Source: Soonwooa sp. | Lineage (GTDB): Bacteria; Bacteroidota; Bacteroidia; Flavobacteriales; Weeksellaceae | Assembly (NCBI RefSeq): GCF_030151385.1 | Contig: NZ_JASLDS010000053.1 | Location: forward strand, 1-64,000 | Length of the DNA stretch: 64,000 nt | Direction of reading: 5' to 3' | Part shown: positions 8,806 to 16,491 of the stretch, in pieces | Position numbering within the stretch: the first letter of the stretch is position 1 | Layout of the letters: each line of letters begins with the position of its first letter | Notes under the pieces: generated by a model | The model's input: the letters and a program-made list of their open reading frames with translations, nothing else | The model's database searches: none | Told to the model about the DNA's origin: nothing | Program-made: the position numbers and the translations under genes

Positions 8806-9273
8806 TCAGTTTTGTTTCACTTCTATTTCGGTGTATCGAAAAACAGGCGCTTTTTTCAATGTCGTTGTCATTTCTTCGTCTGCTTCCAAACTCTTGGGAT
8901 AATCTGGTTTTGTATAAAATTGTCCTTTAACAATGATGAGTTGAGAACTTGGGTCAAAATATTTTGGAACAGCTAAAGAGTCGTTGGCAGGTTCGATAAA
9001 AAACATTTTCTCTTGTCCAGACGATTGCTCCTTAGATTTTGAAAGCGCTTCATAATCATTTTTCCTTATCCAATCGGCGCAAGCACAACCAAAAGGGACA
9101 TTTTTCAATTCCAAAACTTCTATTTTTGAGGACAAAGTATTGCTTGCATCAGACAAGTTTTTGTGTTGTTTTTTTTCGCTTAGAATGTCTTTTTTAATCA
9201 CTTCCTTTTTATGACAATTAAAAAGAAGACCAATCGAAAAAAGCGCTAAACAGAGCGTCAGGAAATTTTTCAT
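8806..9273 (-). CDS. Putative lipoprotein, first gene of a six-gene exported-protein operon
   Basis: A 155-residue protein with a signal peptide ending in a GLLFNC lipobox-like site (Cys near residue 20), then a Lys-rich linker. A GCACADWIRKND segment (about 61-73) carries two cysteines spaced CAC. The same CxC-type spacing occurs in the operon's fifth gene (CTC), a possible hint of redox or metal chemistry in the pair. It is the first gene after a full consensus promoter at 9290-9320. No family is recognised. Confidence 0.6.
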   Translation of the reverse strand: MKNFLTLCLALFSIGLLFNCHKKEVIKKDILSEKKQHKNLSDASNTLSSKIEVLELKNVPFGCACADWIRKNDYEALSKSKEQSSGQEKMFFIEPANDSLAVPKYFDPSSQLIIVKGQFYTKPDYPKSLEADEEMTTTLKKAPVFRYTEIEVKQN

Positions 9274-9289
9274 TGCATCATCATTTCTT

Positions 9290-9320
9290 CAAATATACAA
9301 TTAGATTGTTTTCATCTCAA
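9290..9320 (-). promoter_or_regulatory. Consensus promoter of the 9273-to-5327 operon
   Basis: On the minus strand TTG (9318-9320), exactly 20 bases, then TATATTTG (9290-9297). This is a complete match to the Bacteroidota housekeeping promoter, 16 bases before the first start codon. It supports one transcript across the six minus-strand genes, whose gaps are all 3-21 bases. Confidence 0.75.
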
Positions 9321-9432
9321 TATTTTCCAGTATATTTACTAAAACACAAAAACATTTTTCTTAAATTTTAAACTTTAAGAGAACGAAACACCTTTATTTT
9401 TAAAATAAAAACCGTTTCATCAACACACAAAT

Positions 9433-10062
9433 ATGAAAAAGATAAGTATTTTACTGTTTTCGTATTGCTTTTGTATATTTGGTTTTGGGCAAATAAAAAA
9501 GGAAGTCGAAATCTTACCAACGCAAAGCCTTGTGATGAAAGAGCGCGACGTGTTAATTGAAGCTTTGCATCGTTACGACGACAAAAAAGTTAAACAAAGC
9601 AAAAGCCTTATGTTTTCTAATACAGCGACGGGCACTAATCCTTGTTATTGGGTTAATTTTGCAATCGAGAATTATTATTTCAAACAATATTTGGGACTTG
9701 TCAAAAACGCTTCTTGTCAAAATGATTTGGAGCAACTTAATACTGCAAGTCAAGAGTTTAACATTGAAATCATCAATCATTTATTAGAAAAAGGCGTCGA
9801 CCCAAATCTTGGCGTAGCTGGAATGCTACCATTAAATCTTGCCGTCATGCCGAGAATTGAGGGAACACCAGCCGATGATAAAGAATTTATTCTCCTAAAA
9901 GCAAAATTAAAATCTAAAAAGTATCTTCTCGAAGTCATCAAAATCTTTCTAAAACATAAAGCAGATCCGCATCGCAAGGATAGATTCGGAAGTTCGGCTT
10001 TGGATTATGCGAGGTTAATTGAAGACCAAGATATTGTCAATCTCTTAGAAAAGAAAAGCTAA
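9433..10062 (+). CDS. Exported ankyrin-repeat protein
   Basis: A 209-residue protein with a signal peptide (MKKISILLFSYCFCIFGFGQ). The C-terminal half has two or three ankyrin-like repeats, seen as LLEKGVDPNLGVAGMLPLNLAV (about residues 117-138) and LKHKADPHRKDRFGSSALDYA (about 173-193). Ankyrin repeats mediate protein binding, and in bacteria exported ones often sit in immunity or effector gene clusters. It is a single plus-strand gene inside minus-strand blocks, divergent from the lipoprotein operon and nearly touching the convergent DUF218 gene (1 base). The partner is unknown. Confidence 0.7.
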   Translation: MKKISILLFSYCFCIFGFGQIKKEVEILPTQSLVMKERDVLIEALHRYDDKKVKQSKSLMFSNTATGTNPCYWVNFAIENYYFKQYLGLVKNASCQNDLEQLNTASQEFNIEIINHLLEKGVDPNLGVAGMLPLNLAVMPRIEGTPADDKEFILLKAKLKSKKYLLEVIKIFLKHKADPHRKDRFGSSALDYARLIEDQDIVNLLEKKS

Positions 10063-10063
10063 G

Positions 10064-10627
10064 TCAGCCAAAAATCACTTCTTTGTAATAAGCCACAAAT
10101 TCTCGAAAAAGTGAATATAAATCACGCAATTCGAAGTAATCAGGACTTACGCTTTCAATATTTTTAAAACCATCTTTTTTGAATAAAGCTTTTGTCCTCG
10201 TTTGATGGAAATATTGCGAAACACTGATTGCGCTTTTGTAGCCCAAACTATCCACTATTCGAATGCTATTTTTTACGGTTTTTTCGGTGTCGTCGCCATA
10301 ATTGTCAACAAGAATTTTTTCTGATGGAATGTTTTGTGCAACCAAATATTTTTTCATTTCGTTGGCTTCCCAAAATCCTTCTTTCCCAAGCCCGCCACTC
10401 ACCAAAATTTCGTTGACTCTTTTATCTTGATAAAGTTCCACCGATTTGTCCAATCGTGCTTTGAGACGAGGCGACGGCATACCATCTTCGTTGATTTTGT
10501 TTCCCAAAACGATTGCAACCTCAGCATTTTGCTTTTTGTCGTGTAGACCGTCATAAGTAATGTACAAACAATGCAGAACAAACCAAGCGAGAAGCAGACC
10601 GAGAACGATTTTTAAAACTTTTTTCAT
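10064..10627 (-). CDS. DUF218 / SanA-YdcF-ElyC family membrane protein
   Basis: A 187-residue protein with one N-terminal membrane helix (about 5-25) and a DUF218 domain. The signs are AIVLGNKINEDGMPSPRLKARLDKS (about 38-62), the SGGLGKEG loop (about 77-84) and the NSIRI segment after a GDDTEKT motif. Members are linked to envelope integrity and precursor metabolism (SanA, ElyC), but their chemistry is not settled. It overlaps the preceding 650-residue gene by 4 bases (ATGA), so the two are translationally coupled. The family is clear; the role is unknown. Confidence 0.85.
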   Translation of the reverse strand: MKKVLKIVLGLLLAWFVLHCLYITYDGLHDKKQNAEVAIVLGNKINEDGMPSPRLKARLDKSVELYQDKRVNEILVSGGLGKEGFWEANEMKKYLVAQNIPSEKILVDNYGDDTEKTVKNSIRIVDSLGYKSAISVSQYFHQTRTKALFKKDGFKNIESVSPDYFELRDLYSLFREFVAYYKEVIFG

Positions 10628-12576
10628 TCGTAGGTTTTCCAGTTTTGTTGAAAATGATTCCCCGAATCTTGTTCGAGATTTTCTATCAAATCATCGATTT
10701 TAATAATTCCATTATCACTCGAAATTAAAACATAATTTTGTGGATGTTGCAAAATATCTTTAAAATCATGTTTTCCCAAACTGCCGAATTTTAACCTAAG
10801 CCAAGTATCTTTTTTGACATTCCAAAATTGGGCAAGATCATAGTCTTTGTGCGCATAAGCATATCGGTAAACAACCGCCCAATCGTCGTTTAACATTTTA
10901 AATTCTGTTTTCTTGTCCATTCTTTCGAGCTGACAAGATTTCAAAACTTTGCGATTTTTAAGATCAACCTCAACCAAAGTATTTGCACACAAATAAACCA
11001 ATTTTAGATTTTCAAAAGAAATCGCACCTTGATGAATCGGATCACCAATTGCCATTAGATTTTTAAGAACAAACTTTTTAATTGTTTTTTTGAAAAGCCA
11101 AGATCCTGTCGTCGTTTCTTCCTCGTTTAGAAAAAGCACTTGTCCGTTAATACTCAAAACATCCTTAAAAGCATGAATCGAAACTTTGCAAGGATAAAAA
11201 TTAGAATCTGCTGGCTTTTGATCTTCCCAAATTTTAGTGCAATTTCTTCCACCTTTAGCAGCATTTTCGATGAGCCAAGCTTTGTTTCTATGCGCCAAGA
11301 TAACATGTTCGTCAATCCAAAAAACCTTTGCCAAAGTTGGAATTTCTTCTTCACAAACAACAGATTCCCAGTTTTCAATCTTGTAAGGATTACTGCTAAT
11401 TTTCACCGAAGAAGAACGGATTCTATTATTATTTTCGTCCAGTTTTACATTGCTAAAAACGGCGCAAAATAAGTTATTGGTTTTTGAATATTCAAAATAA
11501 TTAATTCCTGATGGTTGGTATTCCAACTTAAGCGAATGCTCATGTGGAGGCCAACTTTCAAGATTTACAAAACTATAATCGTGACCAATATAGATTCCGT
11601 CTCCATTGGAATCTTGTCCCAAACTTATCCAATCTTTTTCGAAAACACTCATCGGAAAAGCAAAATCGGCTCTTCCTTTCATTGGCAAATATTCGAACTT
11701 AAGTTCTGATGCCGCTTTAAGCACAGAAGCCGACTGTCCAATCTCCTTTCTGTCTTGTTTTAGCAATATAAAAGGAATATTCTTTTCTGTTGCCAAAGTT
11801 TCAAAATTGGCAGCGTCATTTTTTGGTGTTAAATAAAGACAGTAACGATCGCTATCTTCTTCAATTTCGTAAAGTAGAAAGTCCAAAGCGCTCAACTCTT
11901 GTCCCAAAGCAGGCATGTAGACATCAGCACTTTCAAAATGATAATTATCGACTAAGGACTTTATATTTTGATTTTCAAAAAGTGCTCGGTATTGTGGAAG
12001 TTTATTTTTAAGATTATAAATCGTATCATCAATCGACATTTTCCAATCGATTCCGATACAATTTTCGTGGATAAATCGATCTGTTTCGTTGGCTTGCTTT
12101 AATTCTAAACTTTCAAAATCATCAGGTTTTTCAAGCTTTAAAACATCAATGTTTTCGATAATATTTTCAGCTTTGAGTTGTTGATAAAGCTCTGAATTCG
12201 CAAAAACAATGATTAGCGTTTGATCGTCAGTCTTAATGGGATAAAACTGCGAATCAATATTCTGAGTTTTTAAAATGGCATTAATCTGAACGATAAAATC
12301 AATATCAAACCATTCTTCGCCCAAAAGTCGAATTTTCTGAGCTTTAGAAAAGCAGTCAAAAACGACATCTACAACATAATAAGCATCATCATCAGTCCAA
12401 GCTTCCTGCAAGATTTCTGCATCTTGAGGCTCGAAAGTGGATTTGCTGATGGTCGCCAAATCTTCCAACAACAGAAGATAATTTTCACTGACTTCAAAAT
12501 CCTCGCAATCGATCCAAGCATAATTGACGCCGACTTCCTGAAGTCCATATTTTTGAAGAATTTCTAGACTATTCAT
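10624..12576 (-). CDS. Large cytoplasmic protein with probable beta-propeller C-terminus
   Basis: A 650-residue protein with no signal peptide or membrane helix, unlike its neighbours. Residues 1-170 contain two similar acidic segments, and residues 300-640 have repeated short strands with WxxD/N-type turns (for example GQDSNGDGIYIGHDYSFV and WNVKKDTWLRLKFGS). This suggests a WD-like or other beta-propeller, but I cannot count blades. It overlaps the downstream DUF218 gene by 4 bases and sits 27 bases after the frameshifted gene. I recognise no family. It could be a scaffold or sensor; no catalytic motif is visible. Confidence 0.55.
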   Translation of the reverse strand: MNSLEILQKYGLQEVGVNYAWIDCEDFEVSENYLLLLEDLATISKSTFEPQDAEILQEAWTDDDAYYVVDVVFDCFSKAQKIRLLGEEWFDIDFIVQINAILKTQNIDSQFYPIKTDDQTLIIVFANSELYQQLKAENIIENIDVLKLEKPDDFESLELKQANETDRFIHENCIGIDWKMSIDDTIYNLKNKLPQYRALFENQNIKSLVDNYHFESADVYMPALGQELSALDFLLYEIEEDSDRYCLYLTPKNDAANFETLATEKNIPFILLKQDRKEIGQSASVLKAASELKFEYLPMKGRADFAFPMSVFEKDWISLGQDSNGDGIYIGHDYSFVNLESWPPHEHSLKLEYQPSGINYFEYSKTNNLFCAVFSNVKLDENNNRIRSSSVKISSNPYKIENWESVVCEEEIPTLAKVFWIDEHVILAHRNKAWLIENAAKGGRNCTKIWEDQKPADSNFYPCKVSIHAFKDVLSINGQVLFLNEEETTTGSWLFKKTIKKFVLKNLMAIGDPIHQGAISFENLKLVYLCANTLVEVDLKNRKVLKSCQLERMDKKTEFKMLNDDWAVVYRYAYAHKDYDLAQFWNVKKDTWLRLKFGSLGKHDFKDILQHPQNYVLISSDNGIIKIDDLIENLEQDSGNHFQQNWKTYE

Positions 12577-12603
12577 AAACCTGAATTTAGTTTAAAATAA
12601 TAT

Positions 12604-12971
12604 CTATCTCAAATCTTCGTGCAGAATTTTTGCATTCTCAGGATTGATGATAACCACAAGAAACTCTTGATTGCTATCCTCGATTTTCTGTTGTTTCGCT
12701 TTATCAAGTCCACCTAATCGACCATCATTGGGGGCGCTTCCATGACAAATATTTCCGATAACAAGAACGCATTGTATGTTTCCGCTGGTAAATGAAAGTT
12801 TCCATTTTTATCAGTTTTGGTTTCCCCAACAATGCAATTTTCAATCGGTTTTCCGTTGTAATCCAGAACTCTTCCTGTTATATCAGGACGCCTAAGTCTC
12901 TGGATGCAAGAACTCGACATTAAAATCAGTAGGAATAAACCTAAATAAATATTTGTATGTTTTAGTTTCAT
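12604..12971 (-). pseudogene. Frameshifted lipoprotein with carboxypeptidase-regulatory-like domain
   Basis: The intact frame codes for 85 residues (12714-12971): a lipoprotein signal (LILMSSSC) and a small beta-sandwich resembling the carboxypeptidase regulatory domain (DITGRVLDYNGKPIENCIVG, then TDKNGNFHLP). The frame stops right after MEAPPMMVD. The -1 frame stays open for about 40 more codons (LGGLDKAKQQKIEDSNQEFL and so on) to a TAG at 12604-12606, with normal codon use. Adding one C in the run of five at about 12732-12736 would join both parts into about 122 residues. It may be a real decay event or a sequencing error. Confidence 0.6.
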
Positions 12972-12974
12972 ATT

Positions 12975-14378
12975 CTATTGTTGTGGAGAAATCATAAAAT
13001 CAACATTGTAGACAAGCTTATCGAGTAATGGCAAAACATCAGTTGTGTAGATTTTGCCGTCGTCGGTTGTTAGTTCTACTTTCCAATCTTTTACTAAGTC
13101 ATTTTTTTGAACGAAATATTTTTGTAATCGATATATTTCACGGCTTGTATCATTTGAAAGTTTTGTCGGATTATACATTCCTGAAAAAATAGCTTTTTTA
13201 CTTTCGAAATTATTGGAAAACTGAACCTGAAAATAGGCTTGCTCGACATCATTAGCTTGAAAATCTTCGTTGATTACAAAAGTATCTAGGTAGTCTAAAA
13301 GTTTTTGGGTGTTTACAACTATTGACGTAGAAGTAATATCGTAAAGATAATCGCGTAGTGGAATTCTTCTACACGTAGCGCCACAGCTTCCAAGATGTAC
13401 CTTTGTTTTGGTAAACCATCTCTTCCTTTTAATTAGGATATCGTTTTTAAGACGATAATATTTTTTATTAGGAAAGGTTTTGATAATGTTTTGAGTATTC
13501 TCATCTTTTGTGGAAATTTCCCAAAGCATTTTATAACCTTTATTTTTTACGGGATAATAGGTGTAATCTACAGTTTTTTCGAGCTTTTCATTGTTTTGGT
13601 TATAGTAAAGTTCTTGCATTATCCCACCATTTTCATAAGCCTTTTTTAAATATAATTTATCCTTTAATTTATAATAAATGAGTACTGAGTCACCTTTGGA
13701 TATACGTCTTTGCAGGGAATCACCTACTTTGGTTTCTAGCAAATGATAGCTTTTTCCACTCGTGTATGTGTAAGTCGAATCGTAGGTTGAATTATTTGGC
13801 GTCTCTTGTTTAAAACTCACATTTGTTTTATTAAAATACAATCTTGTAAAATTCTGATAGTTTCGTTCTTCATCATATCCCCAAAGACTGTCTTTAGGAT
13901 TTAGTACTCGTTTTTGAGACGAAATAAGTTGTTTCTTATTCGTTTTTTTATTGGTTTTAAAATGCTCAAACCATTCGATTTCTGGATTCTTAGGATAAGG
14001 AAAACGCAGTGTTCTCTCCACTATTATCGAATCTTGAGATTCGGTTTTTATTCGATATTCAGTAATTTTTGAATCTCTAAACCCAAAATTGTACGAACCG
14101 ACATCGGTTTTAATTTCTTTTATTCTGTTCTGGTCATCAAACCAATAATTGACATCTGTTTCGGTGCTATGAATTAAAAGATTTTTTGATTGCTTGTCGT
14201 AAGAGATATTTTTTACGAATTCTGTATTATTCGTAAGTTTTAGATTTTTGATATGGTACTTTTGGTAAGCTTCGATATTGCCTGATAAAATGGCAACCCA
14301 ATCTGCGTCTTGCAATTTCTTTTGCGCAAAACTTTGATTAACAATGAGAAAGCTAAAAAGTATTAAAAATCTTTTCAT
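12975..14378 (-). CDS. Exported protein of unknown function
   Basis: A 467-residue protein with a signal peptide (MKRFLILFSFLIVNQSFAQ). The body is rich in Tyr, Asn, Lys and beta strands. It contains stretches such as YYKLKDKLYLKKAYENGG and CGATCRRIPLRDYLYDIT (two Cys about 4 apart, about residue 332). It shows no membrane helices, so it is periplasmic or surface. It resembles the general style of large exported Bacteroidota proteins, but I recognise no family. It is placed 3 bases upstream of the frameshifted lipoprotein gene and is probably co-transcribed with it. Confidence 0.55.
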   Translation of the reverse strand: MKRFLILFSFLIVNQSFAQKKLQDADWVAILSGNIEAYQKYHIKNLKLTNNTEFVKNISYDKQSKNLLIHSTETDVNYWFDDQNRIKEIKTDVGSYNFGFRDSKITEYRIKTESQDSIIVERTLRFPYPKNPEIEWFEHFKTNKKTNKKQLISSQKRVLNPKDSLWGYDEERNYQNFTRLYFNKTNVSFKQETPNNSTYDSTYTYTSGKSYHLLETKVGDSLQRRISKGDSVLIYYKLKDKLYLKKAYENGGIMQELYYNQNNEKLEKTVDYTYYPVKNKGYKMLWEISTKDENTQNIIKTFPNKKYYRLKNDILIKRKRWFTKTKVHLGSCGATCRRIPLRDYLYDITSTSIVVNTQKLLDYLDTFVINEDFQANDVEQAYFQVQFSNNFESKKAIFSGMYNPTKLSNDTSREIYRLQKYFVQKNDLVKDWKVELTTDDGKIYTTDVLPLLDKLVYNVDFMISPQQ

Positions 14379-14394
14379 TAATATTTTTTAAATC

Positions 14395-14811
14395 TTACTT
14401 ATCAAAACTATTAATTTTATCGACAATTTTGCGCCAAAGTCCACTGCTTTCTCCGTTGGTTATTGTTAACGTTTTCTTGTCAGTTTCGATAATCAGAGAA
14501 GTATCGGTTCCGTCAACTGGTTGGCGACTTTCCCCGTTTTTAATTATGTTAAGTTCATCAAGCTGAGCATCACTTACTAAATCCTGAAGCTTGTATTGTG
14601 TGTTAAGTTTTTTCGACGACGAATTCTCAGTAGAATCCACAGCTATGCTCGTGTCACTAAAAATCGAATCTTTAGTAATTTTCACGCTTCGAGAATATCC
14701 CCGATCGCCACCATAAGTGCTTACCGAAATCGATTTGATGTTGGTTTTTTGCGCAGTTGGTGTACAGCTTAACAAACCAATTAACAGCAATAAAAAAGAA
14801 GTTATTTTCAT
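14395..14811 (-). CDS. Putative lipoprotein of unknown function
   Basis: A 138-residue protein starting MKITSFLLLLIGLLSCTPTAQ, with the lipobox LLSC at residue 16. I took the Met at 14811 because it places Lys at residue 2 of the signal; a start at 14820 adds three residues. The remaining domain has a Ser-rich middle and two strand-rich ends (SVSTYGGDRGYSRSVKI; DTSLIIETDKKTLTITNGE). No family is recognised. It sits 16 bases upstream of the 467-residue gene in the same direction. Confidence 0.55.
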   Translation of the reverse strand: MKITSFLLLLIGLLSCTPTAQKTNIKSISVSTYGGDRGYSRSVKITKDSIFSDTSIAVDSTENSSSKKLNTQYKLQDLVSDAQLDELNIIKNGESRQPVDGTDTSLIIETDKKTLTITNGESSGLWRKIVDKINSFDK

Positions 14812-14827
14812 AATCGACATTTAGTAT

Positions 14828-15211
14828 TTATTTTATTTTTTGGTATTTATCACTGCAACCCTCGTCGCAAATTATTTGATAATCAGCAGTTACTGGCGAA
14901 AGGTTCATCTCTTTTTTACCATTGAAAAATACACGAAAGTAATTCACTTTTTTATCAAGCGAGATTTCCAATTTTTCGCCATTCAGTTTATAAAAACCTG
15001 AATGGCCTTTGTTATCCGTAATTTTATTTGAGGGAAAAAATTCTAGAATGTTGCCGTTTTTTACTTTGTTCGTAAACATTTTTGCGCCATTACTTCCTGA
15101 TGTAGAAACATGTTGCCATTTTCCAACAATCGTAACATCATCCTTTATCTGAGCATTAATAAACAAAATACCAAGAAAAGCGAAAAGCATTAAAAATGAT
15201 TTCGAGTTCAT
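14828..15211 (-). CDS. Small exported lipocalin-like protein
   Basis: A 127-residue protein with a signal peptide cleaved after INA. The mature part opens with VGKWQHVSTSG, then a G-phenylalanine strand and GFYKLNGEKLEI. This pattern resembles the lipocalin-like small beta-barrels of Bacteroidota that begin with GxW. A Cys pair near the end (CDEGCSDKY) could form a disulphide. The family call is tentative. It sits between two unknown genes in the minus block. Confidence 0.5.
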   Translation of the reverse strand: MNSKSFLMLFAFLGILFINAQIKDDVTIVGKWQHVSTSGSNGAKMFTNKVKNGNILEFFPSNKITDNKGHSGFYKLNGEKLEISLDKKVNYFRVFFNGKKEMNLSPVTADYQIICDEGCSDKYQKIK

Positions 15212-15237
15212 AAATTGTGTTTTTGTGTTTAATAAAG

Positions 15238-15861
15238 TTAAGAATTTTCTTGAATCCTAATATTAATATCAAGAGCATCAATATTTTCTTTTAAGAAATC
15301 GACGGATCTCGGATATGCATCATAATAGGTTATGCTATCAACATTTTTGTTGCCATGGTAAATAGACACGATACATTTTGATTGACCACCTCCTCCTATC
15401 CTAGAGTGATAGATTTTAATCACAGAAATACTTTGCGCTGGGATAATTATTTTTTTGAAATTCTTGACCAAGATTAAACCTTTTTGAGAAATCAAATAAA
15501 GCGGAATATGTGCAAATAGACGATAAGAAAAGTTAGTAAACTGCTGATACAAAAGCAAGTAATCGTCGTCCAGATCTTCCAATTCTTTTATAAAAAGGTT
15601 AAAACGATTATAAATCAACAATGAAACGCTGCCCAAAGGCACAATCAAAATAAACTCCAAATAAAAAATTGTCGGCGAGACATAGGAAATAAAGCTTTCT
15701 GAAACATTTTTATCACGGTATGCGTCATAAAACAAATAAAGAAAAAATCCAATGATGCTAGCATTAACAAAGGCCAAAAATAAAATTGAGATTAACCTAA
15801 GTTTTTTGAGATTTTTAATTTCTTTTGTTCTAAATTCTTCTGAAGTAATGTATGTTTTCAT
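15238..15861 (-). CDS. Membrane protein of unknown function
   Basis: A 207-residue protein with two predicted membrane helices (about residues 23-45 and 62-85), followed by a 120-residue cytoplasmic-looking domain. The domain has a GGGGQSKCIVSIYHGNKNVDS segment near 160. I took the Met at 15861 (MKTYITSE); a start at 15882 would overlap the decayed gene just upstream. The overall arrangement (two helices, then a PH- or bPH-like beta domain) recalls small membrane PH-domain proteins, but this is only a resemblance. Confidence 0.5.
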   Translation of the reverse strand: MKTYITSEEFRTKEIKNLKKLRLISILFLAFVNASIIGFFLYLFYDAYRDKNVSESFISYVSPTIFYLEFILIVPLGSVSLLIYNRFNLFIKELEDLDDDYLLLYQQFTNFSYRLFAHIPLYLISQKGLILVKNFKKIIIPAQSISVIKIYHSRIGGGGQSKCIVSIYHGNKNVDSITYYDAYPRSVDFLKENIDALDINIRIQENS

Positions 15862-15865
15862 TATT

Positions 15866-16076
15866 TTATTTAAGATCATCATTAATTATTTGTCCAGTGT
15901 CACATTCGCCATATCCCAAGTCGTACAAAGTACTATAAGTCCAATATTTGTTTGGTATGTGACTATCCCTGCAAAGCCGAACTTTAAAGTTTATAAGCCT
16001 GAATAAACTGTTCTGTACTCATAATATATCTTGGTTTTTTAGGTCTTAATTTTTCGCGTTGTGATTCAAATTTTAG
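15866..16076 (-). pseudogene. Decayed gene fragment between the membrane gene and imm70
   Basis: No intact gene is present, but two adjacent frames each read like protein. One frame covers about 16076-15990 (KFESQREKLRPKKPRYIMS, then TEQFIQAY). The +1 frame covers about 15990-15866 (INFKVRLCRDSHIPNKY, WTYSTLYDLGYGECDTGQ) and ends at TAA 15866-15868. Joining them needs one frameshift near 15988. A start at the Met codon at 16022 is possible, but the upstream residues look coding too, so this is more likely the C-terminal remnant of a larger gene. The identity is unknown. Confidence 0.5.
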
Positions 16077-16480
16077 CTAATCATCAAATCACTATTCGAC
16101 TCGATGGCGTCATTTAGAGCTTTATTAAAAACGTCAAAAAGATTTTGTCCATCGCTTGTCCAAAAGTAATTGGAAAGATCTGTGATATGACTGGCAATAT
16201 TATCGCCCCAAGGTGGACGTTTCGTTAAATCTTCAATGTCCCAAATCACCGTTGAAGGCGCAAAATTTTTAAATTCCTCCTGAATCGTTTTCAATTCATT
16301 TTTTGCATTTTCTAGTTGTTCAGGATTCAACTTTTTGTAATACAAATCATGCATAATTGTCGGAAAACGACTTCCCCATTTTTGGTTTTCTAGATGATAA
16401 GCAATATTCGAAAAGAAACAATGCAGAAAACTTCCCGAACCAATTTCGTAGAAAGATGTATTTGTTCTAAGACCAGCCAT
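16073..16480 (-). CDS. Immunity protein 70 family (Imm70)
   Basis: A 135-residue cytoplasmic protein that I recognise as Imm70. The marks are the start MAGLRTNTSFYEIGSGSFLH, the WGSRFPTIMHDLY segment (about 35-48), VIWDIEDL (about 84-91), then PPWGDNI and the FWTSDGQNLF end. The family was defined from polymorphic-toxin loci, where such proteins neutralise a cognate toxin. No toxin, Rhs or VgrG-like gene is in the window, so it is an orphan here. It overlaps the decayed fragment by 4 bases and lies 11 bases after the next lipoprotein gene. The residue motifs are recalled from knowledge, not searched. Confidence 0.75.
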   Translation of the reverse strand: MAGLRTNTSFYEIGSGSFLHCFFSNIAYHLENQKWGSRFPTIMHDLYYKKLNPEQLENAKNELKTIQEEFKNFAPSTVIWDIEDLTKRPPWGDNIASHITDLSNYFWTSDGQNLFDVFNKALNDAIESNSDLMIS

Positions 16481-16491
16481 AACAGTTGTGT

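Noticed and set aside
15752..16006. A plus-strand coding gene opposite the decayed fragment
   Set aside because: It has no recognisable features and lies opposite sequence that reads as protein on the minus strand in two adjacent frames.
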